A stretch of DNA of 64,000 bases from NCBI GenBank assembly GCA_022773585.1, contig JALEZZ010000009.1, positions 46,340-110,339 on the forward strand, given 5' to 3'. This stretch comes from Selenomonas sp. GTDB taxonomy: Bacteria > Bacillota > Negativicutes > Selenomonadales > Selenomonadaceae. Made by a program: the position numbers and the translations under genes. The notes beneath the pieces were generated by a model, which had not been told where the DNA came from, did not search any database, and saw only the letters and a list, made by a program, of their open reading frames with translations. Positions 9,801 to 17,901 of this stretch are shown here, piece after piece (position 1 is the stretch's first letter; every line of letters begins with the position of its first letter).

Positions 9801-10724
9801 TCACTTGTGGAGGAAGTACTCATACGTCCGCCGCAGGCCCTCTTCGAGGCTTGTCTGCGGTTCCCAAGCAAGCGAGCGGCGCGCGCGGCCGTTTGCGAGG
9901 AGTGACTGGTAGATGTCGCCCTTGCGAGCCTCGGCAAAGTTCGGCGTAATGTTTTTTCCTGCGGCCTTGCTGAAAACTGCCACGAGCTCCTTGAGGCTCG
10001 TTTCCGTCTGCGTCGAAAGGTTGTAGGCGCGGTTTGCGTGCTCCGTGCGGAGTGCCGCGTCGATGCCGCGCGCGATGTCGCCTGCGTAGATGAAGTCGCG
10101 CGTCTGCCCGCCATCGCCATAAATCGTGATGTCTTTGCCTTCGGCGATGCGGCGCGCGAAGATGCTGATGACGCCTCCCTCGCCGCCATCGCCCTGCCGC
10201 TCGCCGTAGACATTCGCAAAGCGCAGCACGACGTAGTCGAGACCATAGGCTTTGTGATAGAGGTCGAGGTAATGCTCGACCGTCACTTTCGAGAGACCGT
10301 AGAACGACAGTGGCCGCAAGGGCTCGAACTCGTCAATCGGCAGGTGATCTTCTGGCACATCGCCATAGCTCGCGGCCGTCGAGGCGAAAATCACGCGCTG
10401 CACGCCGTATCGCCGCGCCTGCTCGAGCACATGGATGGAACCGACGACGTTCTGCGTGCCGTCGAGCTCCGGGTCAGCCATCGAGACATGGACGGTCGTC
10501 TGTCCCGCGAGGTGCACGACGGCATCAAAATGCCCTGCCTCAAAGATATTCCCGAGCGCCTCGCTCGTCACGTCGCATTCGTGAATCTCCGTGCCTTCGG
10601 GGAGGTTTTCGCGCAATCCCGTCGTAAAATTGTCCACGACAGCAACCTGCTCGCCCTCTGCCTGCAAGAGCCGCACGAGATGCGAGCCGATGAAACCCGC
10701 GCCGCCTGTCACCAAGACCTTCAT
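9801..10724 (-). CDS. NAD-dependent nucleotide-sugar epimerase/dehydratase (GalE-like)
   Basis: 307 residues, an extended short-chain dehydrogenase. The NAD site is TGGAGFIGSH at 7-16. The catalytic triad is visible as S in FASTAAS and Y-x3-K in SFYGLSK. RFANVYGERQ and the TRDFIYAGD block match UDP-glucose 4-epimerase and its GlcNAc/uronate relatives. It would convert a UDP- or dTDP-sugar for envelope polysaccharide; the exact sugar cannot be told from sequence. ATG 10724 has AAGGAG upstream. It follows holA by 82 bases on the same strand. Confidence 0.88.
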   Translation of the reverse strand: MKVLVTGGAGFIGSHLVRLLQAEGEQVAVVDNFTTGLRENLPEGTEIHECDVTSEALGNIFEAGHFDAVVHLAGQTTVHVSMADPELDGTQNVVGSIHVLEQARRYGVQRVIFASTAASYGDVPEDHLPIDEFEPLRPLSFYGLSKVTVEHYLDLYHKAYGLDYVVLRFANVYGERQGDGGEGGVISIFARRIAEGKDITIYGDGGQTRDFIYAGDIARGIDAALRTEHANRAYNLSTQTETSLKELVAVFSKAAGKNITPNFAEARKGDIYQSLLANGRARRSLAWEPQTSLEEGLRRTYEYFLHK

Positions 10725-10806
10725 ATCAAAAATCTCCTTTTGTAATTCCTGAATTTCAATTCGGGGTACATCCTAGCACCTCGGAGTTACATCTTTGTAA
10801 ACCGCT

Positions 10807-11904
10807 TCACGTGCAGAGCTCGATGACGATGTGCTCGAGGAGTTCATTGCCGCCACGCCCTGTCTTCATCGCATAGTCAGCATCCGCGATGTCGAGGAAC
10901 GACTGCCGCAGCTGCGCATCGGAAAAACGCGCCGCCGAGCGGCCGAGCTTTTCCGCGATGAATGGATGGAGGCCGAGCGGTTTTGCAAGTGCCTTGCCGC
11001 GCACGCCGTCCGCCATCAGGAGCCGCACCTGCCAGAGCTGGCGCACATGGCGCGCGAGCAGCACGAGCAGCACCGTGAAATACGTGCCATCCGCCAGCTG
11101 CCGCGCGAGGAGCGCCAGCGCTTTTTTCGCATCCTTTGCGCTGATGGCGTCCATGAGCGCAAAGACCGAGACCTCCGGCAAACCCGCGAAGACCTCGATG
11201 AGCTCCTGCTTCGTAATGCACCGTGCCTTCGAGAACAGCGCGATCTTGTCGAACTCCGAATCGAGGTACGACAGCGAGATCTGCTGCATCATCGAGACGG
11301 CATTGACGAAATACTCGTAGGCATCGCGGTCGAGATCCTTGTTCATGGACTGCAGCTTCCCCTGCAGCCAGTCGTTGATGTTCCAGGCGCGCACGGGCTC
11401 GGCCTCGAGCACGAGCCCCGCCTTCTCGACCGTCTTCGTGAGCTTCTTGCGCTTGTCCGGCTTCTCGCCCATGACGAAGATGACATACGAGAAATCGGGC
11501 ATCGCGAGGAGTTCTGCCTGCAGCCGTTCGAGTTTCTTATCGGCGGACGATTTCGTCTTCGCGCCCTTTCCACGCTTCATGCCGCCCGATGCGACGGCAT
11601 CATCGCCCTCCGCGTCGCCGTCCGCTGCCGCGCTCTTCTTCGCCGCGCGGAACAGTGTCGTATCCTCGACGACGACGACGTTCTGCGGAATCAGGAACGG
11701 CACGGTCTCGAGCAGCCCGATGAGCTGGTCGCCATCGACGTCGCCTGTGAGCTTCGTCAGGCCGTCCCGCTGCCCGCCGTCCGGAAAGAGCTGCGCGAGC
11801 ACGGCTTCGAGCGCGCGGTCGATGTAGTAGCGCTCCTCGCCCGCAAGCAGCAGTACATGCGGCACGCCCTTCTTGAGCTGCACCATGAATTCTCCGAATT
11901 TCAC
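10807..11904 (-). CDS. holA: DNA polymerase III, delta subunit
   Basis: 365 residues; family members are about 330-345. The N-terminus HVLLLAGEERYYIDRALEAV and the C-terminal HPFIAEKLGRSAARF segment match HolA. The protein opens the beta clamp within the clamp-loader complex. The extra length is a basic, alanine-rich insert at about residues 90-125 (KKSAAADGDAEGDD and GMKRGKGAKTKSS), probably a flexible loop. Start is GTG 11904 after GGGGACGGGAAC, which keeps the conserved KFGEFMVQLKKG; ATG 11886 is an alternative. The insertion sequence ends 71 bases upstream, so holA now depends on whatever promoter survives there. Confidence 0.93.
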   Translation of the reverse strand: MKFGEFMVQLKKGVPHVLLLAGEERYYIDRALEAVLAQLFPDGGQRDGLTKLTGDVDGDQLIGLLETVPFLIPQNVVVVEDTTLFRAAKKSAAADGDAEGDDAVASGGMKRGKGAKTKSSADKKLERLQAELLAMPDFSYVIFVMGEKPDKRKKLTKTVEKAGLVLEAEPVRAWNINDWLQGKLQSMNKDLDRDAYEYFVNAVSMMQQISLSYLDSEFDKIALFSKARCITKQELIEVFAGLPEVSVFALMDAISAKDAKKALALLARQLADGTYFTVLLVLLARHVRQLWQVRLLMADGVRGKALAKPLGLHPFIAEKLGRSAARFSDAQLRQSFLDIADADYAMKTGRGGNELLEHIVIELCT

Positions 11905-11975
11905 GTTCCCGTCCCCTTCTTTCTACATTAAATTTAGCAGGGCAGCCTCCATCCGTCAAGAAAGATTCATTTTCG

Positions 11976-13799
11976 GGCGTGTTTCAAAAACAGGCATTTT
12001 AGGTTGACACTTCCAATAAAAACAGCATAAAGCAACACCCCCATATGAGAATAATCGTCGTTTAATTTTCACTTTTGTATATGCAATTATGCCGCTTTGC
12101 GACGATTCCAAGAAGACCAAAAACCGCGTTCTTCGAGCAGATCAATGAGCTCAGGCCATGACTCGCCCGTCATGATCTCTACGGGGCTGCGCCCCTGCCT
12201 GGACTTCACTCTCGACCTGCGGTACTTCTTCGTATTCAGATGAAGCTGCACCAAGCTGTAGAAGCTGTCCGAGACGCACTTCTTGATGTTCATGTAAGCC
12301 CTGAGGCGACTGTTGACATTCTCGACCAAACTGCTGGCACGCTTGGTGCCCATGACAATCCTGTCATGCACCTTCCGCGCCGCTTCGAAACGCTCCGAGC
12401 CTATGACTGCCAGCGCTTGCCGAGTAAGTTCTGCATAGGCAACCGATTCTTTGGCTACGCTCCAACGTCTGTAGAGCAGCTTGAACGCTTCCACCGGAAG
12501 CCCCAGCTCTCGTGCAGCTCGCTGGAAGCGCTCGAACAATCTGCCCAAGAAAAGCAAGAGCGCGGGAAGTCTTGCCTTGAACCGGCAGATTTCCGTGCGG
12601 AGTTCATAAGCCCATTTATGTCGGCGGGCCGCAGTCTCCATTTCGGTTGTCAGCCAATCCATGAGTTCCATGACATCTTTCAGGGGATAACCGCTGAAAG
12701 AAAGGAGCTCGTGGATCCAGTCATAGAGGCATTCCACAAGGTCATGATCTTCGACCATGACCGGCATCTTGGCTTGACATTCATCCAGCCGTTTCTTCTT
12801 CGTCCGGATGCGCTCGCTCCAAGGGCGTTTCGCGCGATCTACCGCCTTCTCCAAGTCATAACAGGCAGAAACTTCGCCGAGGATATGCTTTTGGAAACGG
12901 CATACAGCGCCGCCGATGTCTTTCAATGCATGGAAGACGTCGATCTGGACATTTGTATTCGGAAAAGCCGCCTTGACACCACTGAGAAGCCCCCTGCCTG
13001 CATCGCTGATGGCGACTTCCAGGTCGAGCCCGGAGTCCTTCAACGTTTCCATGACCAGCTGCCAGGTCTCGCCCTTGCGGTCGTCCATGGCTTGCATCAG
13101 GTAAACGTAGGTGGAATCGGCATCCACGCCCGTGAAGACGGGGTTGTCGCTGCCGTCGAATATTTCGTCGTTGGCGCCTTGATGAATGTTGTGCAACGGA
13201 ATGCTTTGCGTAATCTGCGCCGCAAAGGCTCCGGCCTTGTTCAGCAATTCGCTGATGTATCCGATGGATGGCGAAACATCCTTGCCGTAAATACGGGTCA
13301 ACACACGCTGGATACCTTCGATGGAAGAATGACCGTCCAATGCCAGCGACAGGATGGCCTTGTCCACATCCTTCTTGGTGACAAGAACGCAGTGGACGGG
13401 GACATCCAGCAGGCCACGGGCTTTGGATTCCACGTTGAAGATCCGGGTGATGCTCTTGTATACGGCTTGCCGAGAAACTTGAAAAGCTCGTGCCACATCG
13501 GACACGGTCATGCCGATGTCCTTCCGCACGGCGGACAATCCGACCATTCCCACGAGTAAGGCTTGGTAATTGCGTTGCATCCGCAACGGTGAAAAAATAC
13601 TTTTCACAACTGGAGTTGTGTTGTAAAATGGCGTTAGCATACGGTACATCTCCTATGTCTGACGTTGTGATTTTCTTTTTCTACTCACATTATAAGACAT
13701 CTGAGGTGGCTGTATGCTTTTGTTTTATTTGAACAGCAGTTGAGAAAATTGTTCGCGGGGTAAAGTGTCAACCAGATTTAGGCGATTTTGAAACACGCC
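11976..13799 (-). mobile_element. Complete insertion sequence, about 1.82 kb, with 37-bp imperfect terminal inverted repeats
   Basis: Both ends begin GGCGTGTTTCAAAA and finish GGTTGACACTT (11976-12012 and, inverted, 13763-13799), with a divergent middle. One transposase gene fills the interior. No clear target-site duplication is seen in the flanking ten bases. The right end has created the stop codon of a short ORF (13799-13873). The family could not be named from the sequence alone. Confidence 0.88.
12087..13640 (-). CDS. DDE-type transposase with N-terminal helix-turn-helix
   Basis: 517 residues from ATG 13640, which has AGGAG nine bases upstream; the ATG at 13649 would abut that site. 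An N-terminal HTH (TVSDVARAFQVSRQAVYKS) is followed by a catalytic core with GVDADSTYVYLMQAMDD, IDVFHALKDIGG (a D-x-F-H block seen in IS256 and MULE-like transposases) and a glutamate region, SSLVENVNSRLRAYM. A basic tail with KKYRRSRVKSRQGRSP follows. A TATAAT at 13689-13694 probably serves as its -10. The frame is undamaged, so the element may still be active. Confidence 0.85.
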   Translation of the reverse strand: MLTPFYNTTPVVKSIFSPLRMQRNYQALLVGMVGLSAVRKDIGMTVSDVARAFQVSRQAVYKSITRIFNVESKARGLLDVPVHCVLVTKKDVDKAILSLALDGHSSIEGIQRVLTRIYGKDVSPSIGYISELLNKAGAFAAQITQSIPLHNIHQGANDEIFDGSDNPVFTGVDADSTYVYLMQAMDDRKGETWQLVMETLKDSGLDLEVAISDAGRGLLSGVKAAFPNTNVQIDVFHALKDIGGAVCRFQKHILGEVSACYDLEKAVDRAKRPWSERIRTKKKRLDECQAKMPVMVEDHDLVECLYDWIHELLSFSGYPLKDVMELMDWLTTEMETAARRHKWAYELRTEICRFKARLPALLLFLGRLFERFQRAARELGLPVEAFKLLYRRWSVAKESVAYAELTRQALAVIGSERFEAARKVHDRIVMGTKRASSLVENVNSRLRAYMNIKKCVSDSFYSLVQLHLNTKKYRRSRVKSRQGRSPVEIMTGESWPELIDLLEERGFWSSWNRRKAA

Positions 13800-13873
13800 T
13801 AAAAATCCATCAGCATGCCGATGCACATCAGCGCCACGCCGCCAACCTGTACAAACCGTCGCAGATTCCGCAT
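13799..13873 (-). pseudogene. Short ORF cut by the insertion sequence
   Basis: ATG 13873, with AAAGGATG upstream, starts MRNLRRFVQVGGVALMCIGM and a further four residues, ending at a TAG whose last base belongs to the IS end. The hydrophobic stretch suggests a small membrane protein or the start of one. On the far side of the IS the frame cannot be followed with confidence. It may equally be a naturally short peptide. Confidence 0.5.
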
Positions 13874-13951
13874 GAGATCACATCCTTTCTGTTCGAAGGT
13901 TCTTTCTTCCTATTCTATCACAATCCATCGCCCTTCGCACCTGCTTCTCTT

Positions 13952-14203
13952 GGCTCCCTCTCAGAGGGAGCTGTCGCCGCAGGCGACTGAAGGAGTCTCA
14001 CAACATCGTAGATTTTAATTCTCGATTGTTTCTTATGCGGGCTATGCAGTTGCTTCTTTCGACGCCCGCATAAACAACAATCGTGCATCTCAAACGCCGA
14101 GCTTGTGAGACAGCCTTACGGCATAAGCGACCGCATAGGCGCTGAAGCGCCTTGCGTCTGCTTATCCCTCCGCCCTTCGGGCACCTCCCTCTGAGAGGGC
14201 GGC
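13952..14203. repeat. Palindromic intergenic repeats downstream of larE
   Basis: The 330-base gap between the short ORF and larE has no convincing gene. It holds GGCTCCCTCTCAGAGGGAGC, a GCCGCAGGCG hairpin and GAGTCTCACAA (13952-14003). A partly inverted relative follows, from CTTGTGAGAC at 14103 through GGCACCTCCCTCTGAGAGGG. A segment GCCCGCATAAACAACA in the middle recurs at about 15063 on the other side of larE. Such units are dispersed elsewhere in the window (15100-15231, 20726-20771). Confidence 0.75.
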
Positions 14204-15031
14204 TTATGATTGCATCAGTCCCTCATTCATGCTGCCCGACCGGAATCCTCTGAGGTCGATCGAGACATAACGGAATCCGAGTGCGCGGAGCTTCTGCTCC
14301 GTTTCCTCCCTGAGCCCCGGCGTCTCGAAAAACCTCCCAATGTCCTCCGGCAGCAACTCGATCCGCGCGAGCGTGCCGTCCTCATGTACGCGCACGCGCA
14401 GCTGGCGGAAGCCCTTTGCCATCAGGAACTCCTCCGCGCGGTTCACGCGGTCGAGTCCGTCCGCCGTCAGCTCCTCGCCATAGGCAAACCGCGACGCGAG
14501 GCACGCGAACGACGGCTTGTCCCACGTCGCAAGCCCGCGCTCTCTCGACAGCGCGCGGATGTCCGCCTTCGTGAGCCCTGCCGCATGCAGCGGGCTCACG
14601 ATGCCGAGCTCCCCCAGCGCCCGCCGCCCGGGCCGGTAATCGCCATCATCATCGAGATTCGACCCATCCGCCACCGCCGCGAGCCCGCGCGCCCGCGCCA
14701 GCTCCACCATCTTCGAAAACAGCGCATGCTTGCAGAGATAGCAGCGGTCCTTCGGATTCTCCGCAACGCCCGGAATCGCGAGCGTATCAAACGGCACGAC
14801 CACATGCTCGATGCCGCGCCCCCGACAGAACGCCGCCGCCTCCTCCACATCCCTCTGCGGCACGAATGGAGATGAGGCCGTAAACGCCACAGCCTTCGCC
14901 CCAAGCACCTCGTGCGCGACATCGAGAAGGAACGTCGAATCGACGCCAGAAGAAAAAGCGACGGCAGCGGAGTTGAGGCGGGTGAGAAGGGACTTCAGCC
15001 GCTCTGATTTCACAACGAGATTTTGTTCCAT
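14204..15031 (-). CDS. larE: ATP-dependent sacrificial sulfur transferase LarE
   Basis: 275 residues, family length. The PP-loop SSGVDST at 27-33 adenylates a nicotinate-derived carboxylate. The cysteine in PSFACLASRF corresponds to the residue LarE gives up as sulfur donor, so this is the single-cysteine, self-consuming form. A further RCYLCKHALF pair is present. In known systems LarB, LarE and LarC build the nickel-pincer cofactor of lactate racemase; no larA, larB or larC lies in this window. AGGAGG precedes ATG 15031. Dispersed repeats flank the gene on both sides. Confidence 0.9.
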   Translation of the reverse strand: MEQNLVVKSERLKSLLTRLNSAAVAFSSGVDSTFLLDVAHEVLGAKAVAFTASSPFVPQRDVEEAAAFCRGRGIEHVVVPFDTLAIPGVAENPKDRCYLCKHALFSKMVELARARGLAAVADGSNLDDDGDYRPGRRALGELGIVSPLHAAGLTKADIRALSRERGLATWDKPSFACLASRFAYGEELTADGLDRVNRAEEFLMAKGFRQLRVRVHEDGTLARIELLPEDIGRFFETPGLREETEQKLRALGFRYVSIDLRGFRSGSMNEGLMQS

Positions 15032-15099
15032 GAAATGCCCTCCTGAGAAAGATACGTCGAAGCCCGCATAAACAACACTCCAGAATTAAAAGCGCCGAT

Positions 15100-15231
15100 A
15101 TTGTGAGACTCCCTCAGTCTCGCTACCGCTCGACAGCTCCCTCTGAGAGGGAGCCTTTCAATAAGCACGCACTCCAGGCTCCCTCCCAGAGGGAGCTGTC
15201 AGCCGAACGGCTGACTGAGGGAGTCTCACAA
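15100..15231. repeat. Inverted pair of palindromic repeats upstream of larE
   Basis: Two copies of the unit in 13952-14003 face each other: TTGTGAGACTCCCTCAG to GAGAGGGAGCC (15100-15155), and GGCTCCCTCCCAGAGGGAGC through CTGACTGAGGGAGTCTCACAA (15178-15231). Together they form a large imperfect palindrome. Confidence 0.75.
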
Positions 15232-15291
15232 GCACGGCACAGGAAATGCACGATTGCAGCTTACGCGGGAAACAAAAAATTGCTTGCCCCC

Positions 15292-15406
15292 GCTCCGCGT
15301 GCACCAGCCCAGCTTCGAGCGGTCAGGGGAGGCCTGCAAGAAACCCGTTAAGGAATCGTCCGTGGGTTTCGGCAGGCCTCCCCTGGCCGCGTCCGACCGC
15401 AAGCCC
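15292..15406. repeat. Covarying hairpin repeat, copy 1
   Basis: A 72-base hairpin (15319-15390) with 19-base arms, GCGGTCAGGGGAGGCCTGC and its partner. It has an inner AAACCC/GGGTTT stem and an unpaired core GTTAAGGAATCGTCCGT. The flanks GCTCCGCGTGC...CTTCGA and GTCCGACCGCAAGCCC are shared with copy 2. Confidence 0.8.
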
Positions 15407-15428
15407 ATCTCCGCGACCACGAACAGTT

Positions 15429-15545
15429 GCTCCGCGTGCATCAAACCCTGCTTCGAGCGGGCACGGGGGATTCGCAAGAAATCCGTTAAGGAATCGTCCG
15501 TGGATTTCGGTGAATCCCCCGTGCCCGCGTCCGACCGCAAGCCCC
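15429..15545. repeat. Covarying hairpin repeat, copy 2
   Basis: Same layout as copy 1 but with different arms, GCGGGCACGGGGGATTCGC (15457-15475) against GTGAATCCCCCGTGCCCGC (15510-15528), and inner stem AAATCC/GGATTT. The core GTTAAGGAATCGTCCGT is unchanged. Both arms changed together, so pairing is kept. Confidence 0.8.
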
Positions 15546-15563
15546 TCTCCGCGAAGCCCGTCC

Positions 15564-16334
15564 TTACTTCCGCGTCCACCACTCGCGCAGCACCTCCATC
15601 ACGAACCTCTGGCACGCCGGCCCCGTCCCGAGATCCCACGGATCCTGATTGTGGAGGATGCTATTCGAAATGATGCGGATTGCGAGGAACGGCACACCGA
15701 GCGACTGGCAGATCTGCGCGACCGCGTCCCCCTCCATCTCCTCGCAGAGCGACCCATAAAATTCATGCAGGAACTTCACGCGGTCGATCGCGCAGTTCCA
15801 GCTGTCGCACGTCCCGATCACGCCCTCGACGACCTTGCCGCGCGTGTACCGCACTGCCGCCTGCCGCGCCGCCGCGAGCAGACCCGCGTCCGCCGCATGC
15901 TGCACCTCCTGCGTGAATTCGCCCTTTTCCGCATCCCATGCAAAGACGCCGAGCTTCTTGAGATCGTCATACGGCGCCCCCGCGCCCGCCGGACGGTAAT
16001 GCGACTGCCACGCCGACTCATTGACCGTCTGCGCGCCGAGCACGATATCGTAGACATTGAGCTCTTCATCGTGCGCGCCCGCCGTCCCCTGGCTGATGAG
16101 CGCCGCCGGATGATACCGCTCAATCGCGATGGCCGCAAGCGCCGCCGCATTTGCCATGCCCCACTGCGTCTCAGAGATTACGAGCGGATGGCCGCCGAGC
16201 CGCCCGCGCACCATGCGCCACGGCCCCCACGGCTCCTCCACGGCCTCCGTCATCGCCCCGATGAGCTCCGCCGTCTCGACAGACATCGCGCCCTGCACGA
16301 CGACCGGCCGTTCCTGTTCTTCTTTCACATCCAC
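15564..16334 (-). CDS. Nucleoside phosphorylase/MTA-SAH nucleosidase-like protein
   Basis: 256 residues of the purine nucleoside phosphorylase fold. The glycine-rich ISQGTAGAHDEE segment and CEEMEGDAVAQICQSLGVPF are the ribose- and base-side motifs of 5'-methylthioadenosine/S-adenosylhomocysteine nucleosidases. The motif normally written SD(V/N)A, whose Asp protonates adenine N7, reads ISNSI here, so the acid is replaced by Asn. That change is familiar from enzymes that prefer 6-oxopurines, so the substrate may not be MTA/SAH. Start ATG 16334 follows GAGGAGG. It is divergent from the metallopeptidase gene. Confidence 0.75.
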   Translation of the reverse strand: MDVKEEQERPVVVQGAMSVETAELIGAMTEAVEEPWGPWRMVRGRLGGHPLVISETQWGMANAAALAAIAIERYHPAALISQGTAGAHDEELNVYDIVLGAQTVNESAWQSHYRPAGAGAPYDDLKKLGVFAWDAEKGEFTQEVQHAADAGLLAAARQAAVRYTRGKVVEGVIGTCDSWNCAIDRVKFLHEFYGSLCEEMEGDAVAQICQSLGVPFLAIRIISNSILHNQDPWDLGTGPACQRFVMEVLREWWTRK

Positions 16335-16392
16335 CGCCTCCTCGTTCTAGCATCTATATTCTACATCCGCCGAAAAAATCCTTGTCCGCGCC

Positions 16393-16421
16393 TTGCCCGC
16401 GCCCCCGCTTTCCCTTACAAT
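16393..16421 (+). promoter_or_regulatory. Promoter of the metallopeptidase gene
   Basis: TTGCCC (16393-16398), 17 bases, TACAAT (16416-16421), on the plus strand 42 bases before ATG 16464. Confidence 0.6.
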
Positions 16422-16463
16422 GAAGAAAACCACGACCCCATCCACAGCAAGCGAGGCGGCACC

Positions 16464-17144
16464 ATGAAGCTCACCATCTCCGGCATCCCCGTCGAAGTCA
16501 CGCGCAAGCGCATCAAGAACATCTACCTGCGCGTCAAGCCCGACGGCCGCGCCCTGCTCTCCGCCCCCACGCACATGACGCGCGAAGAAATCGACGCCTT
16601 TTTGCGCGCCCGCACCAGCTGGCTCCAGAAAAACGTCGCCGCCGCCAAAAGCCATCCGCCGCTCGCCCCCGCCTCCGCCGCCACCGGCGAGACCCTCTAC
16701 CTCTGGGGCCGGCCGCACGTCCTCATCGTCCGCGAAATCCCCGGCTGCCGCCCGCACGCCGCCAAAGACGGTGCACGCATCCTCCTCACCGTCCGCCCCG
16801 GCACCGACGCCCCCCATCGCGCCGCCCTGCTCAAAGAAATCCTGCGCGGCGAACTCTCAAAAGCCATCGCCCGCCGCCTCCCCGTCATCGAACACCTCAC
16901 CGGCCTCCACGCCGAAGAATGGCGCACGAAAGACATGAAGACGAGATGGGGCACCTGCAACATCCAGAAACGAAGAATCTGGATCAATTTGCAGCTCGTC
17001 CACCATCCGGAAATCTGCCTCGACTACATTTTGCTGCACGAGCTGCTGCATCTTGTGGAGAAATATCACAACGAGAGATTCTACGGGCTCATGACAAAAT
17101 TTATGCCAGAGTGGAGGAAAGTGCGGGCGCTCCTGAACCAGTAG
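16464..17144 (+). CDS. YgjP/SprT-like zinc metallopeptidase (DUF45)
   Basis: 226 residues from ATG 16464, preceded by GCGAGGCGG; the frame stays open upstream but that part is repeat DNA. The C-terminal half carries TRWGTCN, LQLVHHPEICLDYILLHELLH and YHNERF, giving the HExxH zinc site plus the downstream histidine of the YgjP family. The function of the family is poorly defined; members are cytosolic and are sometimes linked to type I restriction loci. No such partner is adjacent. The stop codon touches the start of hairpin repeat copy 3. Confidence 0.85.
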   Translation: MKLTISGIPVEVTRKRIKNIYLRVKPDGRALLSAPTHMTREEIDAFLRARTSWLQKNVAAAKSHPPLAPASAATGETLYLWGRPHVLIVREIPGCRPHAAKDGARILLTVRPGTDAPHRAALLKEILRGELSKAIARRLPVIEHLTGLHAEEWRTKDMKTRWGTCNIQKRRIWINLQLVHHPEICLDYILLHELLHLVEKYHNERFYGLMTKFMPEWRKVRALLNQ

Positions 17145-17260
17145 CTCCGCGTGCGTTGAGCCCATCTTCGAGCGTGCAGGGGAGGCCTGCAAGAAACCCG
17201 TTAAGGAATCGTCCGTGGGTTTCGGCAGGCCTCCCCTGCACGCGTCCGCGCACGAACAAC
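17145..17260. repeat. Covarying hairpin repeat, copy 3
   Basis: Hairpin 17172-17243 with arms GCGTGCAGGGGAGGCCTGC and GCAGGCCTCCCCTGCACGC, perfectly complementary. The inner stem and core GTTAAGGAATCGTCCGT match copy 1. The outermost arm bases differ from copy 1 but still pair. Confidence 0.8.
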
Positions 17261-17294
17261 CCTCCGCGACCCATCAGCCCTCCTCCGCGACCAC

Positions 17295-17320
17295 GAAAAA
17301 AGAGCCCCCGCTTCGCGAGA
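17295..17320 (-). terminator. Probable terminator after rfbC
   Basis: A minus-strand stem CTCTCGC/GCGGGGG (with G-U pairs) closes a GAA loop and is followed, after CTC, by six T, ten bases past the rfbC stop. Confidence 0.5.
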
Positions 17321-17330
17321 GCCCTCCCTA

Positions 17331-17894
17331 TCATTCATACACGAAATTCAGCGTCGTCGCCGCCCGTTCCTTGAGCGTCGGCGCCTTCTGATCCTTATCC
17401 GACAGAATCGTCGGCTGAATCGGCCACTTCACACCGATGTCCGGGTCGTCCCAGCGGATGTTGCCGTCGCACTCCGGCGCGTAGTAGTTGTCCGCCTTGT
17501 ACTGCACCTCGACATCATCCGTCAGCGTGATGAAGCCGTGCGCGAAGCCGCGCGGGATGAAGAGCTGGCGCTTGTTCTCGGCCGAGAGCTCGACGCCGAC
17601 CCACTCGCCGTACTGCGGCGAACCCTTGCGGATGTCAACGGCCACGTCGAAAATCGTGCCGCGCGACGCGCGCAGGAGCTTTGCCTGGCACATCGGGTTC
17701 AGCTGATAGTGCAGGCCGCGCAGCGTGCCTTTCTCGGCCGAATAGGACTGGTTGTCCTGCACGAAATCGACATGGATGCCGCCCTCCTCGAGCTTGCGCT
17801 TCGACCAGCTCTCCATGAACCACCCGCGCGCATCGCCGAACACCTGCGGCTCCACGACATAGACGCCTTTGAGTTTTGTTGCTGTGACTTTCAT
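17331..17894 (-). CDS. rfbC: dTDP-4-dehydrorhamnose 3,5-epimerase
   Basis: 187 residues, family length. The cupin-fold motifs are intact: GTLRGLHYQLNP with the catalytic histidine, AVDIRKGSPQYGEWVGVEL, FIPRGFAHGF and YYAPECDGNIRWDDPDIGV. The enzyme epimerises C3 and C5 of dTDP-4-keto-6-deoxyglucose on the way to dTDP-L-rhamnose. The other rml genes are not in the window. Last gene of the operon glf, SDR, GtrA, rfbC; starts ATG 17894 after AAGGAG. Confidence 0.95.
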   Translation of the reverse strand: MKVTATKLKGVYVVEPQVFGDARGWFMESWSKRKLEEGGIHVDFVQDNQSYSAEKGTLRGLHYQLNPMCQAKLLRASRGTIFDVAVDIRKGSPQYGEWVGVELSAENKRQLFIPRGFAHGFITLTDDVEVQYKADNYYAPECDGNIRWDDPDIGVKWPIQPTILSDKDQKAPTLKERAATTLNFVYE

Positions 17895-17901
17895 TGATTT
17901 A

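Noticed and set aside
11966..13809. Target-site duplication of the insertion sequence
   Set aside because: Ten flanking bases on each side show no direct repeat of 2 to 9 bases that would be convincing.
15226..15639. Minus-strand 137-residue frame across the hairpin repeats
   Set aside because: The apparent peptide repeats simply mirror the DNA repeats; paired changes in the arms point to structure rather than coding, and no ribosome site was found.
15246..16463. N-terminal extension of the YgjP-like metallopeptidase
   Set aside because: The frame is open but crosses two repeats and the antisense nucleosidase gene; ATG 16464 has a ribosome site, a promoter behind it and the family's normal length.
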